Positions 23,866 to 33,200 of a stretch of DNA of 64,000 bases are shown one piece after another (position 1 is the stretch's first letter; the number at the start of each line of letters is the position of its first letter). The position numbers and the translations under genes were made by a program. Below the pieces are notes generated by a model. The model was not told the DNA's origin and made no database searches. It saw only the letters and a list, made by a program, of their open reading frames with translations. Source of the DNA: JALZEG01 sp046263255 (GTDB lineage: Bacteria; Actinomycetota; CADDZG01; WHSQ01); contig JBHELD010000031.1 of the NCBI GenBank assembly GCA_046263255.1, positions 1-64,000 on the forward strand, written 5' to 3'.

Positions 23866-24349
23866 TCAGCAGACTTTGGGGCTGTCGTGCGCTGCTGAGT
23901 AGCCGCAGCGGTCGACCACCTTCTTCCTCGCATTCTTCAAAGTGGCGCGGTCACCGCCGTTGTCCCAGACGTACTCGTCGAGACCCCAGTAGTAGTGGTG
24001 GACCTTGCAATCCCCCCCCGCAGCCGTCGGTCGTGCGGGGACGGCCTGTGCCACTGTGGAGCTTCACGAGGTCGCCCGCGGGGAGCACCCAGCGAATTTC
24101 CTCCCCTGCGTACGACGGGAACCGGAATCGGTGGTCGCCTCGGTCGCGCACGACCCAGTCATCGAGTGCTCTCGACTGCTCTCCTGTGTTCTCGATGAGG
24201 ATCCATTCCTTGTTGAGGCGCCGGTTGGTGCCACCGTCCTTGCCCGGCGGGTCGAAGGCGATCTTCTTTATCCGGATTGCGGCATCCGCAGAGGCGCCGA
24301 GCAGCGTCGCCGTGACGGCGACTGCTACGACTACCGATTGTCGCTTCAT
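23866..24349 (-). pseudogene. Secreted lamin-tail-domain (LTD) protein interrupted at a poly-G tract
   Basis: ATG 24349 opens a protein with a signal peptide (MKRQSVVVAVAVTATLLGA) followed by an LTD-type strand pattern (WILIENTG, LDDWVVRD, then LPAGDLVKLHSG). The frame is lost at a run of eight G (minus strand, 24012-24019). The rest of the domain continues in another frame (HHYYWGLDEYVWDNGGDRAT, then RATLKNARKKVVDRCGYS) to the stop at 23866. Removing one G gives a continuous 160-residue protein. LTD domains occur in secreted nucleases and surface proteins. It could be a phase-variable gene, a young pseudogene, or an assembly error. Confidence 0.7.
24012..24019. repeat. C8/G8 homopolymer inside the LTD gene
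   Basis: Eight consecutive C on the plus strand lie exactly where the LTD reading frame breaks. A seven-base run would restore the frame. Confidence 0.8.
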
Positions 24350-24638
24350 GAGCTCCTCGCTCCCGGCCGCGTCGCGCATCGCCGGATGTCCCAGACGCGG
24401 TCCTCGATACACCGGTCGTGGACACACCCACGTTGCCACAGTCACGCCGGTTCCGTCCGGAACATCCCCCCGTCTGCACCGGTGCGGCAGCTTCGATTCG
24501 GCGAAGTCTCGGGACGTGGAGCTATCGGGATCGGGTCTTGCCTCTTGCCCGAACCTTCCGGCTCGGGGCCGAGTCTGAATAGGCGAGGTCCGGCCCCGAC
24601 GGGATCGATCCCGAACCGGACCGGGGAGGTGGTCGAAG

Positions 24639-25205
24639 ATGATCGTCAGGCGCGCCGTCATCCCGGTAGCCCTGCTAGGGCTGATGCTCGCGATCGCGCC
24701 CGCCGGGCTCGCGGGCGCCAGCGGGGGCGGGGGCTGCGGCGAACCGATCACGGACGAAGCCGGAGCGGAGGTCGACATAAAGCGGTTCTGCTTCTCGCCG
24801 ACCGTTCTCTACGCCCGGCCCGGGGACACCGTGACGTTTACGAACAAGGATCGGGTCCCGCACAACGTCGGCGGCGCCAACCTCGCGTGGGGCAGCTTCG
24901 AGCAGCTTCGCTGGAAGAGATCGGTCTCCTACGAGTTCTCGAACGCGGGTGTCTACTCATACGTGTGCTCGATACATCCGGGGATGGTTGGAACCGTCGT
25001 CGTAGGGAATCCCGGGCCGGACGCGGCGGACGCAGGCACGGAGGTCGTGCCCGTGAAGGCCGTCGCTGCCGTAAAGACCGAGTCGTCTGGATTGGAGAGC
25101 ACGGGATCGTCCGCGGGAGCCGTCGTCCTCGGTGGTCTCGCGATCTGGTTCGGGGGAGTCCTCGTGGGCACATGGGCAGGTCGCCGGCGCGCCGCGGCCG
25201 GCTAG
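24639..25205 (+). CDS. Membrane-anchored cupredoxin (plastocyanin-like)
   Basis: 188 residues: signal peptide (to about residue 27), cupredoxin domain 33-122, Ala/Thr/Ser-rich linker, and a C-terminal transmembrane helix (about 158-178) with a basic end (GRRRAAAG). Type-1 copper ligands are complete: His75 (VPHNV), Cys110, His113 and Met116 in CSIHPGM. It should carry electrons on the outer face of the membrane. The start is ATG 24639 after GGGGAGG. It overlaps the PQQ sugar dehydrogenase gene by 34 bp, suggesting that it accepts electrons from that enzyme (inference). Confidence 0.88.
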   Translation: MIVRRAVIPVALLGLMLAIAPAGLAGASGGGGCGEPITDEAGAEVDIKRFCFSPTVLYARPGDTVTFTNKDRVPHNVGGANLAWGSFEQLRWKRSVSYEFSNAGVYSYVCSIHPGMVGTVVVGNPGPDAADAGTEVVPVKAVAAVKTESSGLESTGSSAGAVVLGGLAIWFGGVLVGTWAGRRRAAAG

Positions 25206-26305
25206 CGACAGGGATAGCCTTCGCCGCAGCGCTCATCGGCGCGAGTTGTGGCGGCGAGGAATCGAGACCGGCGCGCGGCGGTCCTCTGCGGCTCGTGCGC
25301 GTCGCGACTCTGGAGCAGCCGCTGGCGATGGCGGTCCGGACGGACGAGCGCGCCCTCTACTTCGCCCAGAAGACCGGACGTGTCGTCGCAGTCCGGAACG
25401 GGGAGGTGGCCCCGCGTCCCGTGGTCGATCTGACGGGCGAGGTCTCCCAGGGCGGGGAGCAGGGTCTTCTCGGCATCGCGTTCTCGCCCGACGGTGACTA
25501 CCTCTACACGAACCACACGGACCTCGAGGGCGACACGCGCGTAACCGAGTGGGTGATGGGGGGCGGCGTCGCGCGATCCCGCCGCGAGGTGCTGCTCGTC
25601 GAGCAGCCGTTCGGCAACCACAACGGCGGCCACCTGGCCTTCGGACCCGATGGATACCTCTACGTCGGGCTGGGCGACGGGGGCGGCGCCGGCGATCCGT
25701 TCGGTAATGCCCAGTCGCTCGACTCTCTCCTCGGCAAGATGTTGCGGATCGACCCGCGACCGAGCGGTGGGCGCGCGTACGGCGTCCCTCCCGACAACCC
25801 GTTCGCCGGCCGGCAGGGCGCGCGGCACGAGATCTGGAGCTTCGGCCTGCGCAACCCGTGGCGGTACTCGTTCGATCGCGCCACCGGCGACCTCTGGCTC
25901 GGCGACGTCGGGCAGGACGCCAGAGAGGAGATCGACCGACAGCCGGCGGACTCTCCCGGTGGCGAGAACTACGGATGGGATCGCGTCGAGGGCACGCTGC
26001 CGTTCGAGGGCGCCGAACCGCCTGCGCTCACCCCGCCGGTTTTCGAATACAGCTCCGATCCGGTCGCGTCCGTCGTCGGCGGCTACGTCTACAGGGGCAG
26101 CGCCATTCCGTCGCTTCGGGGCGCGTATCTATTCGGCGACTTCTTCGATCCCGAGCTTCGGGTTCTGCGCATGGCGGGAGGGGAAGCACGCGTGAACGCT
26201 CTGGGCGTGAGGGTCGAAAACCTGGCGTCGTTCGGAGAGGACGCGAACGGGGAGCTCTACGCGCTGTCGTTGTCGGGCCCGGTCTTCCGATTGGCCCGCA
26301 GCTAG
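25172..26305 (+). CDS. PQQ-dependent sugar dehydrogenase-type beta-propeller (glucose/sorbosone dehydrogenase family)
   Basis: 377 residues. The N-terminus is a lipoprotein-type signal (GASC, Cys26). A six-bladed propeller follows with family signatures EQGLLGIAFSPD, NHNGGHLAFGPDGYLYVGLG, WSFGLRNPWRYSFD and NYGWD. His154 in GNHNGGH corresponds to the catalytic region of soluble aldose sugar dehydrogenases (YliI-like). It probably oxidises sugars in the cell envelope using PQQ. The start is ATG 25172, inside the 3' end of the cupredoxin gene. No PQQ synthesis genes are in the window, so the cofactor must come from elsewhere. Confidence 0.87.
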   Translation: MGRSPARRGRLATGIAFAAALIGASCGGEESRPARGGPLRLVRVATLEQPLAMAVRTDERALYFAQKTGRVVAVRNGEVAPRPVVDLTGEVSQGGEQGLLGIAFSPDGDYLYTNHTDLEGDTRVTEWVMGGGVARSRREVLLVEQPFGNHNGGHLAFGPDGYLYVGLGDGGGAGDPFGNAQSLDSLLGKMLRIDPRPSGGRAYGVPPDNPFAGRQGARHEIWSFGLRNPWRYSFDRATGDLWLGDVGQDAREEIDRQPADSPGGENYGWDRVEGTLPFEGAEPPALTPPVFEYSSDPVASVVGGYVYRGSAIPSLRGAYLFGDFFDPELRVLRMAGGEARVNALGVRVENLASFGEDANGELYALSLSGPVFRLARS

Positions 26306-26392
26306 CGACAGCACTCGGGTAGTCAAACGGCCGCTAGCCGCACGCCCACCTCCGTGATCTAGTTGTGCGACCGACTAGGGAGGGAGGACCTC

Positions 26393-26686
26393 GTGTACGC
26401 GAGAGTCACCGTGGTGCAAGGATCGCCGGAGAAGGTCGAGCAGGGCATCGATTCCTTCAACAACCAGGTATTGCCTGCAGTCAAGGGTGTAGACGGTTAC
26501 AGAGCCGCCTTGCTCCTTGCCGACCGAACGACGGGCAAGGGCATGGGGATCACCTTGTGGGAGAGCGAGGACGCTCGGAGCCGCGGCGCGGAAGCCGTAG
26601 ATGCGGCCCGCGCCGCAACGATCGAGGCCATGGGCGGAACGGTTCCTCCGGTCGAGGAGTTCGAGGTCGTCGTGGCCGACCTATAG
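26393..26686 (+). CDS. ABM-like dimeric ferredoxin-fold protein
   Basis: 97 residues. It has the beta-alpha-beta-beta-alpha-beta pattern of antibiotic-biosynthesis-monooxygenase (ABM)-like proteins: ARVTVVQGSPEKVEQGIDSF, then a central KGVDGYRAALLLADR strand pair, GITLWESEDA, and a final FEVVVADL. These small proteins dimerise and may act as monooxygenases or heme/quinone-binding proteins. No activity can be named here. The start is GTG 26393, preceded by GGGAGGGAGG. Confidence 0.75.
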   Translation: MYARVTVVQGSPEKVEQGIDSFNNQVLPAVKGVDGYRAALLLADRTTGKGMGITLWESEDARSRGAEAVDAARAATIEAMGGTVPPVEEFEVVVADL

Positions 26687-26959
26687 GGTCCCCGCCTCTG
26701 CCGGCATCCTGCCGTCAACCGCTGCCGGTCTCGTCCGGACCGTGACAAGATCGACGGCCTTGTCTCGAACGTCTCAGGAAGAGATCTATCTGCTCTTCTT
26801 CCGCGGGCGGCGCGCGTCGGACGTTGAATGGGTGCTCGGTCACTGCTAGATGCTCGTTCAGCTCGACCGTCTGAAGCCGGGTTGAGGGCGTCCCGTGTCT
26901 CCTGAACCACCGACGGATCGTCCGACGCTTCCTGTCCGGGCATCCCGTGTCCGAACGAT
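26687..26959. other. Intergenic stretch without supported gene
   Basis: I see no gene with a start and recognisable product. A short open frame ending EEIYLLFFRGRRASDVEWVLGHC at about 26849 could be a gene remnant, but nothing supports a function. Confidence 0.35.
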
Positions 26960-27223
26960 CTGACGCAGACCAACCGCGTTAACACGAGGGCGCGCGGCGT
27001 CGACGCGATCTATCTCGAGTTCGGGTCGGCAACGTCGCGGGCTACGCGATCTACCCGAAGCTCGGCTTCCAGGTCGTCGACACGCGCAAGGGCTGCTACT
27101 TCACCGCGGGCGAGGGGATCGTGATCGCGCTCAAGAGGGGCCCAGACGCCGCGGTAGCGCGAGCCGCTGGAGAAGATCGTGGAGCCGGTGGGGGGCCTGA
27201 AGGGGGACGTGCCGGAGATCTAG
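26960..27223 (+). pseudogene. Remnant of a GNAT-type N-acetyltransferase gene
   Basis: Pieces of the C-terminal half of a GNAT fold appear in different frames. ARGVDAIYLE (to about 27019) is followed one frame away by RVGNVAGYAIYPKLGFQVVD and KGCYFTAGEGIVIALKRGP, then after another shift by PLEKIVEPVGGLKGDVPEI and a TAG at 27221. At least two frameshifts and the loss of the N-terminal half make it non-functional. The acetyl-CoA binding N-terminal strands are absent. Confidence 0.65.
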
Positions 27224-27225
27224 GA

Positions 27226-27249
27226 GAAATGGCCCGTTCGGGCTATTTC
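27226..27249 (+). terminator. Hairpin after the GNAT remnant
   Basis: A 10-bp stem (GAAATgGCCC / GGGCtATTTC, one G-T pair) with a GTTC loop, two bases after the remnant's stop codon. Confidence 0.5.
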
Positions 27250-27403
27250 GGTAGAGCCGGGCTTTCTCTACGGTTGAGCCGCCGGTTGAGGGGCGGGCGT
27301 CCTGATCCGGCTTCCATTCGGGATCACCGGCGGGAGCTCGCGCCCTCGGTGAGCGGACGATTCGGCGCCCCCTCCGGGGCCGCCAGAGGAGGTTAACCAT
27401 CAC

Positions 27404-28507
27404 GTGAGGAACACCAGGCTCGTCGCCGCGCTCGCGGCATTCGCTCTCTGCGCCGTACCTGCCGTCGCAAACGGCGCCCAGCCCCCGGACCAGCCGGGGA
27501 ACTCCGAGCACGGCCACACGATGGCCGATCGGCAGCAGCACGACCATCCCGGGGCCGGGTATAGCTTCGATCCGAACGGCCGCTGTCACTCGTCGTGGGA
27601 GGACCAGGCGGACCCCGGGACGTGCGTCCACGCGGACTACGTCGACCCAGGCGTCAGCGCGCCGACGGTCGACCCGCCGATCAACACCTTCACGCAGGCG
27701 TACCTCGACGACCTCGCCAGCGGCCAGGCCTACTGCAACGGCGCCACTCCGGGGTACCGCTTCCGCGTGCTCTACGTCACGACGCAGGCCCGCGGCAGCA
27801 GGTACGCGTCGGTCGTGACGACGTTGCAGGACAAGGCAGAGCTTGCGGACTCGATGGTTTTCGAGAGCGCGCAGGAGACCGGCGGGAAGCGCCACATCCG
27901 CTATACGTGCGTCACGCCGCCGGCGCCCCTTCCGATCCTCGAGAGCGAGGACCAGATCGAGGTGAAGGAGGTCATCCTCCCCAACGCCGCCGACAACTCG
28001 TTCGACGCGACGCTGCGGGAGCTGCGGGCCGCCGGGTACAACAACTCGAACCGCAAGTACATCGCCTTCGTCGACTGGAAGGAGTGCTGCAACGCCGACG
28101 GGACGCGCCGCAACAACGTCGGCGGCCGTGCGGAGATCAAGGACGACTCGTCCTACGGCCAGACGAACCTGAACAACCTCGGCAACCGGATCGGCGTGAT
28201 GTACCTCCAGGTGTGCTCCGACTGCTGGGGGACGGTCGCCCTGCACGAGATGATCCACACGATGGGCGGCGTGCAGGACGACGCGCCGCGCCACGACGGC
28301 CAGAACTACTGGCATCCGCGTGACGAGTACGACATCATGGCCTATGGCAACAACACCTACGTCGCGTCGGGCTGCAGCAACCCGGACCTCGAGTACCGCC
28401 TCGACTGCAACGACAACGACTACTTCAACACGAGCCCTGCTACGGGGACGTACCTACGGCAGAACTGGAACGTCGCCCGCAACCAGTTCCTCGTCGGAGG
28501 TGGGTAG
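27404..28507 (+). CDS. Secreted zinc metalloprotease (metzincin-like)
   Basis: 367 residues with a Sec signal peptide (cleavage near residue 25). The zinc motif HEMIH (His281, Glu282, His285) is followed by TMGG, and a Met-turn-like DIMAYG (Met312) lies 27 residues later. That combination points to a metzincin-type fold, although the third ligand (possibly His297) does not sit at the classical position. Two Cys pairs near CCNADG and CSDCWG suggest disulfides. It probably cleaves extracellular proteins. The start is GTG 27404, with AGAGGAGG rather far (11 nt) upstream. Confidence 0.72.
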   Translation: MRNTRLVAALAAFALCAVPAVANGAQPPDQPGNSEHGHTMADRQQHDHPGAGYSFDPNGRCHSSWEDQADPGTCVHADYVDPGVSAPTVDPPINTFTQAYLDDLASGQAYCNGATPGYRFRVLYVTTQARGSRYASVVTTLQDKAELADSMVFESAQETGGKRHIRYTCVTPPAPLPILESEDQIEVKEVILPNAADNSFDATLRELRAAGYNNSNRKYIAFVDWKECCNADGTRRNNVGGRAEIKDDSSYGQTNLNNLGNRIGVMYLQVCSDCWGTVALHEMIHTMGGVQDDAPRHDGQNYWHPRDEYDIMAYGNNTYVASGCSNPDLEYRLDCNDNDYFNTSPATGTYLRQNWNVARNQFLVGGG

Positions 28508-28516
28508 GACCCAGTT

Positions 28517-30136
28517 ATGAAGAGGCTGGCCGCCGCGGCCGCGATCGTGGCGTGGGCGGCGGCAATAGGGGGTCTCGGCAGCGCGGCGTCGTCTCGGACG
28601 GCGCCGCGCTGTCACGGCCGCGCGCCGACGATCGTCGGCACCGAGGGTGACGACCTCATCCTCGGAACGCCTCGCAACGACGTCATCCTGGCGCTGGAGG
28701 GGGCCGACGCCGTCCACGCCGGGTTCGGACACGACACGGTGTGCGGCGGTCCCGGAGACGACGACGTGCGCGGGGGGCTCGGCTTCGACGCTCTCTACGG
28801 CGACGAGGGCAACGACGCCGTCCGGGGAGGGGCCGACGCAGACTCGTCCAGCGGCGGCGAGGGCGCCGACCGTCTCGCCGGCGGTGACGGCGACGACCGG
28901 CTGACCGGCGGGCGCGGCCTCGACGAGGTCGAGGGCGGCGGGGGGACCGACCGGGCCTCGGCTTCGGACCTCGAGGCTCCCGTGAGGATCGACCTCGCCA
29001 TGGGTGTCGTCGCCGCGCTGGGGGACTCCGACGTCCTCGTCGGGATCGAAGGCGCCGAAGGCTCTCCGCTGGACGACGCGATCGACGGCGACGGCGGACC
29101 GAATGCGCTTCTCGGCGGAGCGGGCGCCGACACGATCGCCGGCGGCGACGGCGCCGACGTTCTGGAGGGCGGGGCGGACGACGACTCGCTCGACGGCGGC
29201 GGCGGCCGCGACACCGCGTCGTTCGAGCGCGCCGTCACCGCGATCGACGCGTCCCTGGAGGACGGATCTGCGACCGGTGACGGCGGCGACTCGCTCGTCT
29301 CCATCGAGAACCTGACCGGCGGTTTCTACGGCGACCGTCTACGCGGGAGCTCCGGCGCGAACGCGCTGTCGGGCGGGTGGGGTGAGGACCGCCTCGAGGG
29401 CGGCGGAGGCGACGACAGGTTCGTGCCGGGCCTCTCCGACGACGCCGTGTCGGGCGGTCCCGGCCGCGACTGGATGCTGTACGCCAAGGCGTCCGGCCCC
29501 GTGGACGCGACGATGCGGCGCGCCGAGGTCGTGGGCGAGGGCGTCGACACCTATGAGGGCGTCGAGGTGATCTCGGGGTCGAACTGGAGCGGCGACGTCA
29601 TTCGCGGTGACTCGCGGGCGAACTGGCTGTTCGGCGGCGCGGGCGCGGACCGGATCTATGGACGGAGAGGTCGCGACTACCTCGTGGGCGGCCCGATGCG
29701 GGACCTCGTCGTAGGAGGGCCGGGGCGCGATTCCTGCGAGGACCTCATGGTGAACCGGCTCGTCGGCTGCGAAGACCGCACACACGGGGACGGCTCGGCG
29801 GAGTCGGTCGTCACCCACCCCCGCCACGGCTCCACCTTCCGGGCCCGGGCTCCCGACTCGCTGCGCGGCTACGTCGCGGGGCCGCGGGCGCCCGTCGAGG
29901 TTGCGCTCGTCCGCGTGACGGAGAACGGCTGCTTCGCGTGGACGGGGACCCGATGGGAAGGCGCGGCCTGCGACGCGCGGCGGTGGCATCGGGCCGAGGG
30001 CCGCCGGTGGTGGAGCTACGGCGCGCCGCGCCGGCTGCCGGACGCGCGCTACGTCGTGCACGCACGCATCCGCGGCAGCGCCGAGCCGTCGGAGGCGGGC
30101 CGCAACGAGATCCACTTTCGCGTGCTGCGGCGCTAG
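28517..30136 (+). CDS. Secreted RTX-type calcium-binding repeat protein
   Basis: 539 residues. A signal peptide (residues 1-24) is followed by two blocks of glycine/aspartate nonapeptides of the RTX (hemolysin-type) kind, for example GGDGDDRLTGG and GGAGADTIAGGDGADVL, at about residues 40-235 and 275-410. These fold as a calcium-loaded beta roll. The C-terminal 130 residues form a separate beta-rich domain with one Cys pair (GCFAW, AACDA). RTX proteins of Gram-negatives use type I export; here a Sec signal is present and no ABC exporter is adjacent. It begins 9 nt after the metalloprotease gene, so the two are probably co-expressed. Confidence 0.85.
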   Translation: MKRLAAAAAIVAWAAAIGGLGSAASSRTAPRCHGRAPTIVGTEGDDLILGTPRNDVILALEGADAVHAGFGHDTVCGGPGDDDVRGGLGFDALYGDEGNDAVRGGADADSSSGGEGADRLAGGDGDDRLTGGRGLDEVEGGGGTDRASASDLEAPVRIDLAMGVVAALGDSDVLVGIEGAEGSPLDDAIDGDGGPNALLGGAGADTIAGGDGADVLEGGADDDSLDGGGGRDTASFERAVTAIDASLEDGSATGDGGDSLVSIENLTGGFYGDRLRGSSGANALSGGWGEDRLEGGGGDDRFVPGLSDDAVSGGPGRDWMLYAKASGPVDATMRRAEVVGEGVDTYEGVEVISGSNWSGDVIRGDSRANWLFGGAGADRIYGRRGRDYLVGGPMRDLVVGGPGRDSCEDLMVNRLVGCEDRTHGDGSAESVVTHPRHGSTFRARAPDSLRGYVAGPRAPVEVALVRVTENGCFAWTGTRWEGAACDARRWHRAEGRRWWSYGAPRRLPDARYVVHARIRGSAEPSEAGRNEIHFRVLRR

Positions 30137-30239
30137 GTCCCCCCCGAGGCGGGACATATGATCGACGGACCCCCCTGGACTAGCGGGAGCGCGAAGCTTC
30201 GCCGGGTTCCTGTCGTACCCCCGCGCTAGGTTCTTTCTC

Positions 30240-33200
30240 GTGGGCAGCGAGAGGACGCTTCGGGTGAGGCTGGACGGCTGCCAGCAGGCCGTCGCCGGTC
30301 ACGGCTCCGGTCCCCTCGTCGCCTACGGGGGCCCCGGCACCGGCAAGACGACCGTCCTCGAGGAGCGCTTCCTGCGCCTCGCGCAGGCGCCCGGCTGCTC
30401 CCCCGACAGGATCCTCTTCCTCGTCCCGAACCGGGCCCAGAAGATGGCGCTCCAGCACCGGCTTACGACGCGGCTGCTGACGGGGCCGCGCCAGGCCCTC
30501 GTCGAGGTGCCGGTCTACACGTGGCACGGCCTCGCCCACCACCTCGTCTCGCGTCACTACGACCGCCTCGCCTACCCGGAGCCCCCGGTCCTCCTGACGA
30601 GTCCCGAGCAGTGGGGGCTCGCCCGCGACGCGCTCGAGACGGAGGACGAGGCGAACTGGCCCCATCACCGGCACCTGCTCCGCAACCGCGGCTTCGTCGA
30701 CGAGGTCGTGGACTTCTGCATCCGCGCGGAGCAGCGCCTGCTCGACGATCCCCAGCTCGACGCGCTCGCCGCGGCGCGGCCGGCGTGGGCCGCGCTCGTG
30801 AGGTTCTTCAAGGGACACCGCAGGAGGATGCGCGACCGTTCGCGCGTCGACTACCCGACGCTTCTCGCCGACGCGGCCGAGCTCGTCGCGCAGCACGACG
30901 ACGTCCGCGCCGCTCTGCACCGGCGGTTCCTCCACGTGCTCGTGGACGACGGGCAGGAGCTGGCGCTGGTCCAGCAGCGTCTGCTCCACTTCGTCGCCGG
31001 GCTCGACGAAGGAGGCCAGCGCGACCGCTCGCTCGTGGTCGCGGGCGATCCCGACTCCGCGATCGAGACGTTCCGGGGAGCCGAGCCGGGGTGGATCGAC
31101 GACTTCGAGAAGGAGTTCGGCCCCCACGAGACGGTCACGCTCACGACGAGCTACCGCCTCGGCGAGAGCGTCGGGCGCGCGGCCCTCGAGCTGATCGCGC
31201 GCAACGGCGCCGGCGACCACCGTTTCACGCGCTGTGCGGGCGAGACGTCGCTCGAGGTGCGCCGTTACGGCAACCTCGCGACCGAGCTCACGTCGATCGC
31301 GCGGGAGCTGCGCGCGAGCCACGTGCGCGATCGCGTCCCGTACGAGGACATGGCGGTCCTGCTGACGTCGCCGCGCTCGATGCTGCCGCCGCTCGAGCGC
31401 GCGCTCGACTCGCTCGAGGTGCCGTTCTCCGTCGCGGCGCCGGACCGGCCGCTCGCGCGGGAGCCGGTCGTGCGGGCGTTCGACGACCTCGCGGCCGTCG
31501 CGTTCGACGCAGGCCCCGACCCCGAGAAGGTCGTGGAGCTGCTTCGTTCCCCGCTCGTGGGGCTGGACGACGCCGCGGTGCGCGACCTCGAACGGCTCGC
31601 CCGTCTGCGCGGCCGCGCGCTCGCGGACCTGCTCGCCGACCTTCCGGGCGAGGACGAGCTCGATCCCGACGCCGCGGCGCGGGTGCGGGAGTTGCTCGAG
31701 CTGCGGGACGCCCTCGCGGCGAAGAAGGACGTCCCTGCCGACGAGGCGTTCTGGGTCGTGTGGGAGCGGTCCCGGCTGTGCCGCGAGCTGCAGGCCGCGG
31801 CGCGGCGGGACCTGAACGACCCGGCGAACCGCGACCTGGACGCGCTCTACGCGTTCGGCCAGGCCCTGTCGCGCTTCGTCGAGCGCAGGCACGGGCGCGA
31901 CGCCACGTACGCGGAGTACCGCAAGGCGATGGACCGCGCGGACTTCGGCTCCGACCCGTGGCTGCCGCCCGAACGCGCCCGGCGCGGCGTCCAGGTGCTC
32001 AGCTTCCACGGAGCGAAAGGACGGGAATGGGCGGTCGTCGCGGTCGGGGGCGTGATCGAGGGCGCGATCCCGAAGGGACGCAGGGCGAGCGGGCTCTTCG
32101 ATCCCTACTACCTCGACGAGCCCGATCCGGTGGAGCGGACGAAGAAGAACGAGATGGAGGACCGGCGCGTGCTCTACGTCGCGGTCACGCGCGCGACGAG
32201 ACGGTGCATCGTGACGACGTCGCCCGGCCCGACGCGGCGGGGCGAGCCGAGCCGCTTCATCGCGGAGCTGGTCGGCGCAACTCCCGAGCCGGAGGGACCC
32301 GGAGACTGGCCCCCGCTCACGTTTACGGAGGCCGCGGCGCGCCACCGCGGGGTGCTGGCCGACGCGGCGGCGCCGCGCGCCGAGCGGGTGGCCGCGCTGG
32401 CGGCGATCGCGCGCGTCTGCGAGCTGGATCCCGGCTGCTCCGCGGCCCAGCCGCGCGAGTGGTGGTGGCGGTGGGACTGGACGGAGGGCGCCGTGTCGCT
32501 GCGCGAGCAGCAGGGTGACGGGGCCGCGGAGCTGCCTGCGGACAAGCTCCGGACGAGCTACTCGCGGATCTCGACCTACGACAACTGCGGGCTGCAGTAC
32601 CTGTGCGCGGTCGCGCTCGGTCTCGACCCCGACTCGAGCCACAACATGCAGTTCGGGTCGGTGATCCACAAGGTCTTCGAGGAGCTCGAGAGCGGCGCGC
32701 TGCGCGAGCCGAGGGCCGCATACGAGCGGTACGACGAGCTGTTCAGGGCGATCGCGTCGCAGTTCCCGAACAAGGCCACGGCGCGGCAGTTCCATCGCGA
32801 GGGCCAGCTGATGATCGAACGCTACGGCCGCTATCTCAAGCCGGGCAGCGCGGCGGTGGCGGAGGCGAGCTTCAAGGTCGACTTCCAGGGGCACCGCATC
32901 ACGGGCCGGATCGACCGCGTCGACAGGATCGGGCGCAACCTCGTCATCTCGGACTACAAGACCTCGAAGAGCGTCGCGAGCTGGGAGGAGGCCAAGACCT
33001 CGCTCCAGCTCGCGATCTATTACCTAGCCGCCACGACGCCCGGCGCGACCGAGCCTCCGGCGCCCGACCTGACGGCCCTGGGGGAGCCCGTGTCGATGCA
33101 GCTGGTCTACCCGAACGTCCCGCCGGCGCGCGGCGACGTGCAGAGGCGCAGCCAGACGCCGGAGGAGGCCCAGGAGGCGCTGCAGCGGCTCCCCGCGCTC

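Noticed and set aside
28517..30136. DNA-level tandem repeats in the RTX gene considered as a CRISPR or satellite array
   Set aside because: The repetition is explained by glycine/aspartate protein repeats; there are no constant repeats with unique spacers.
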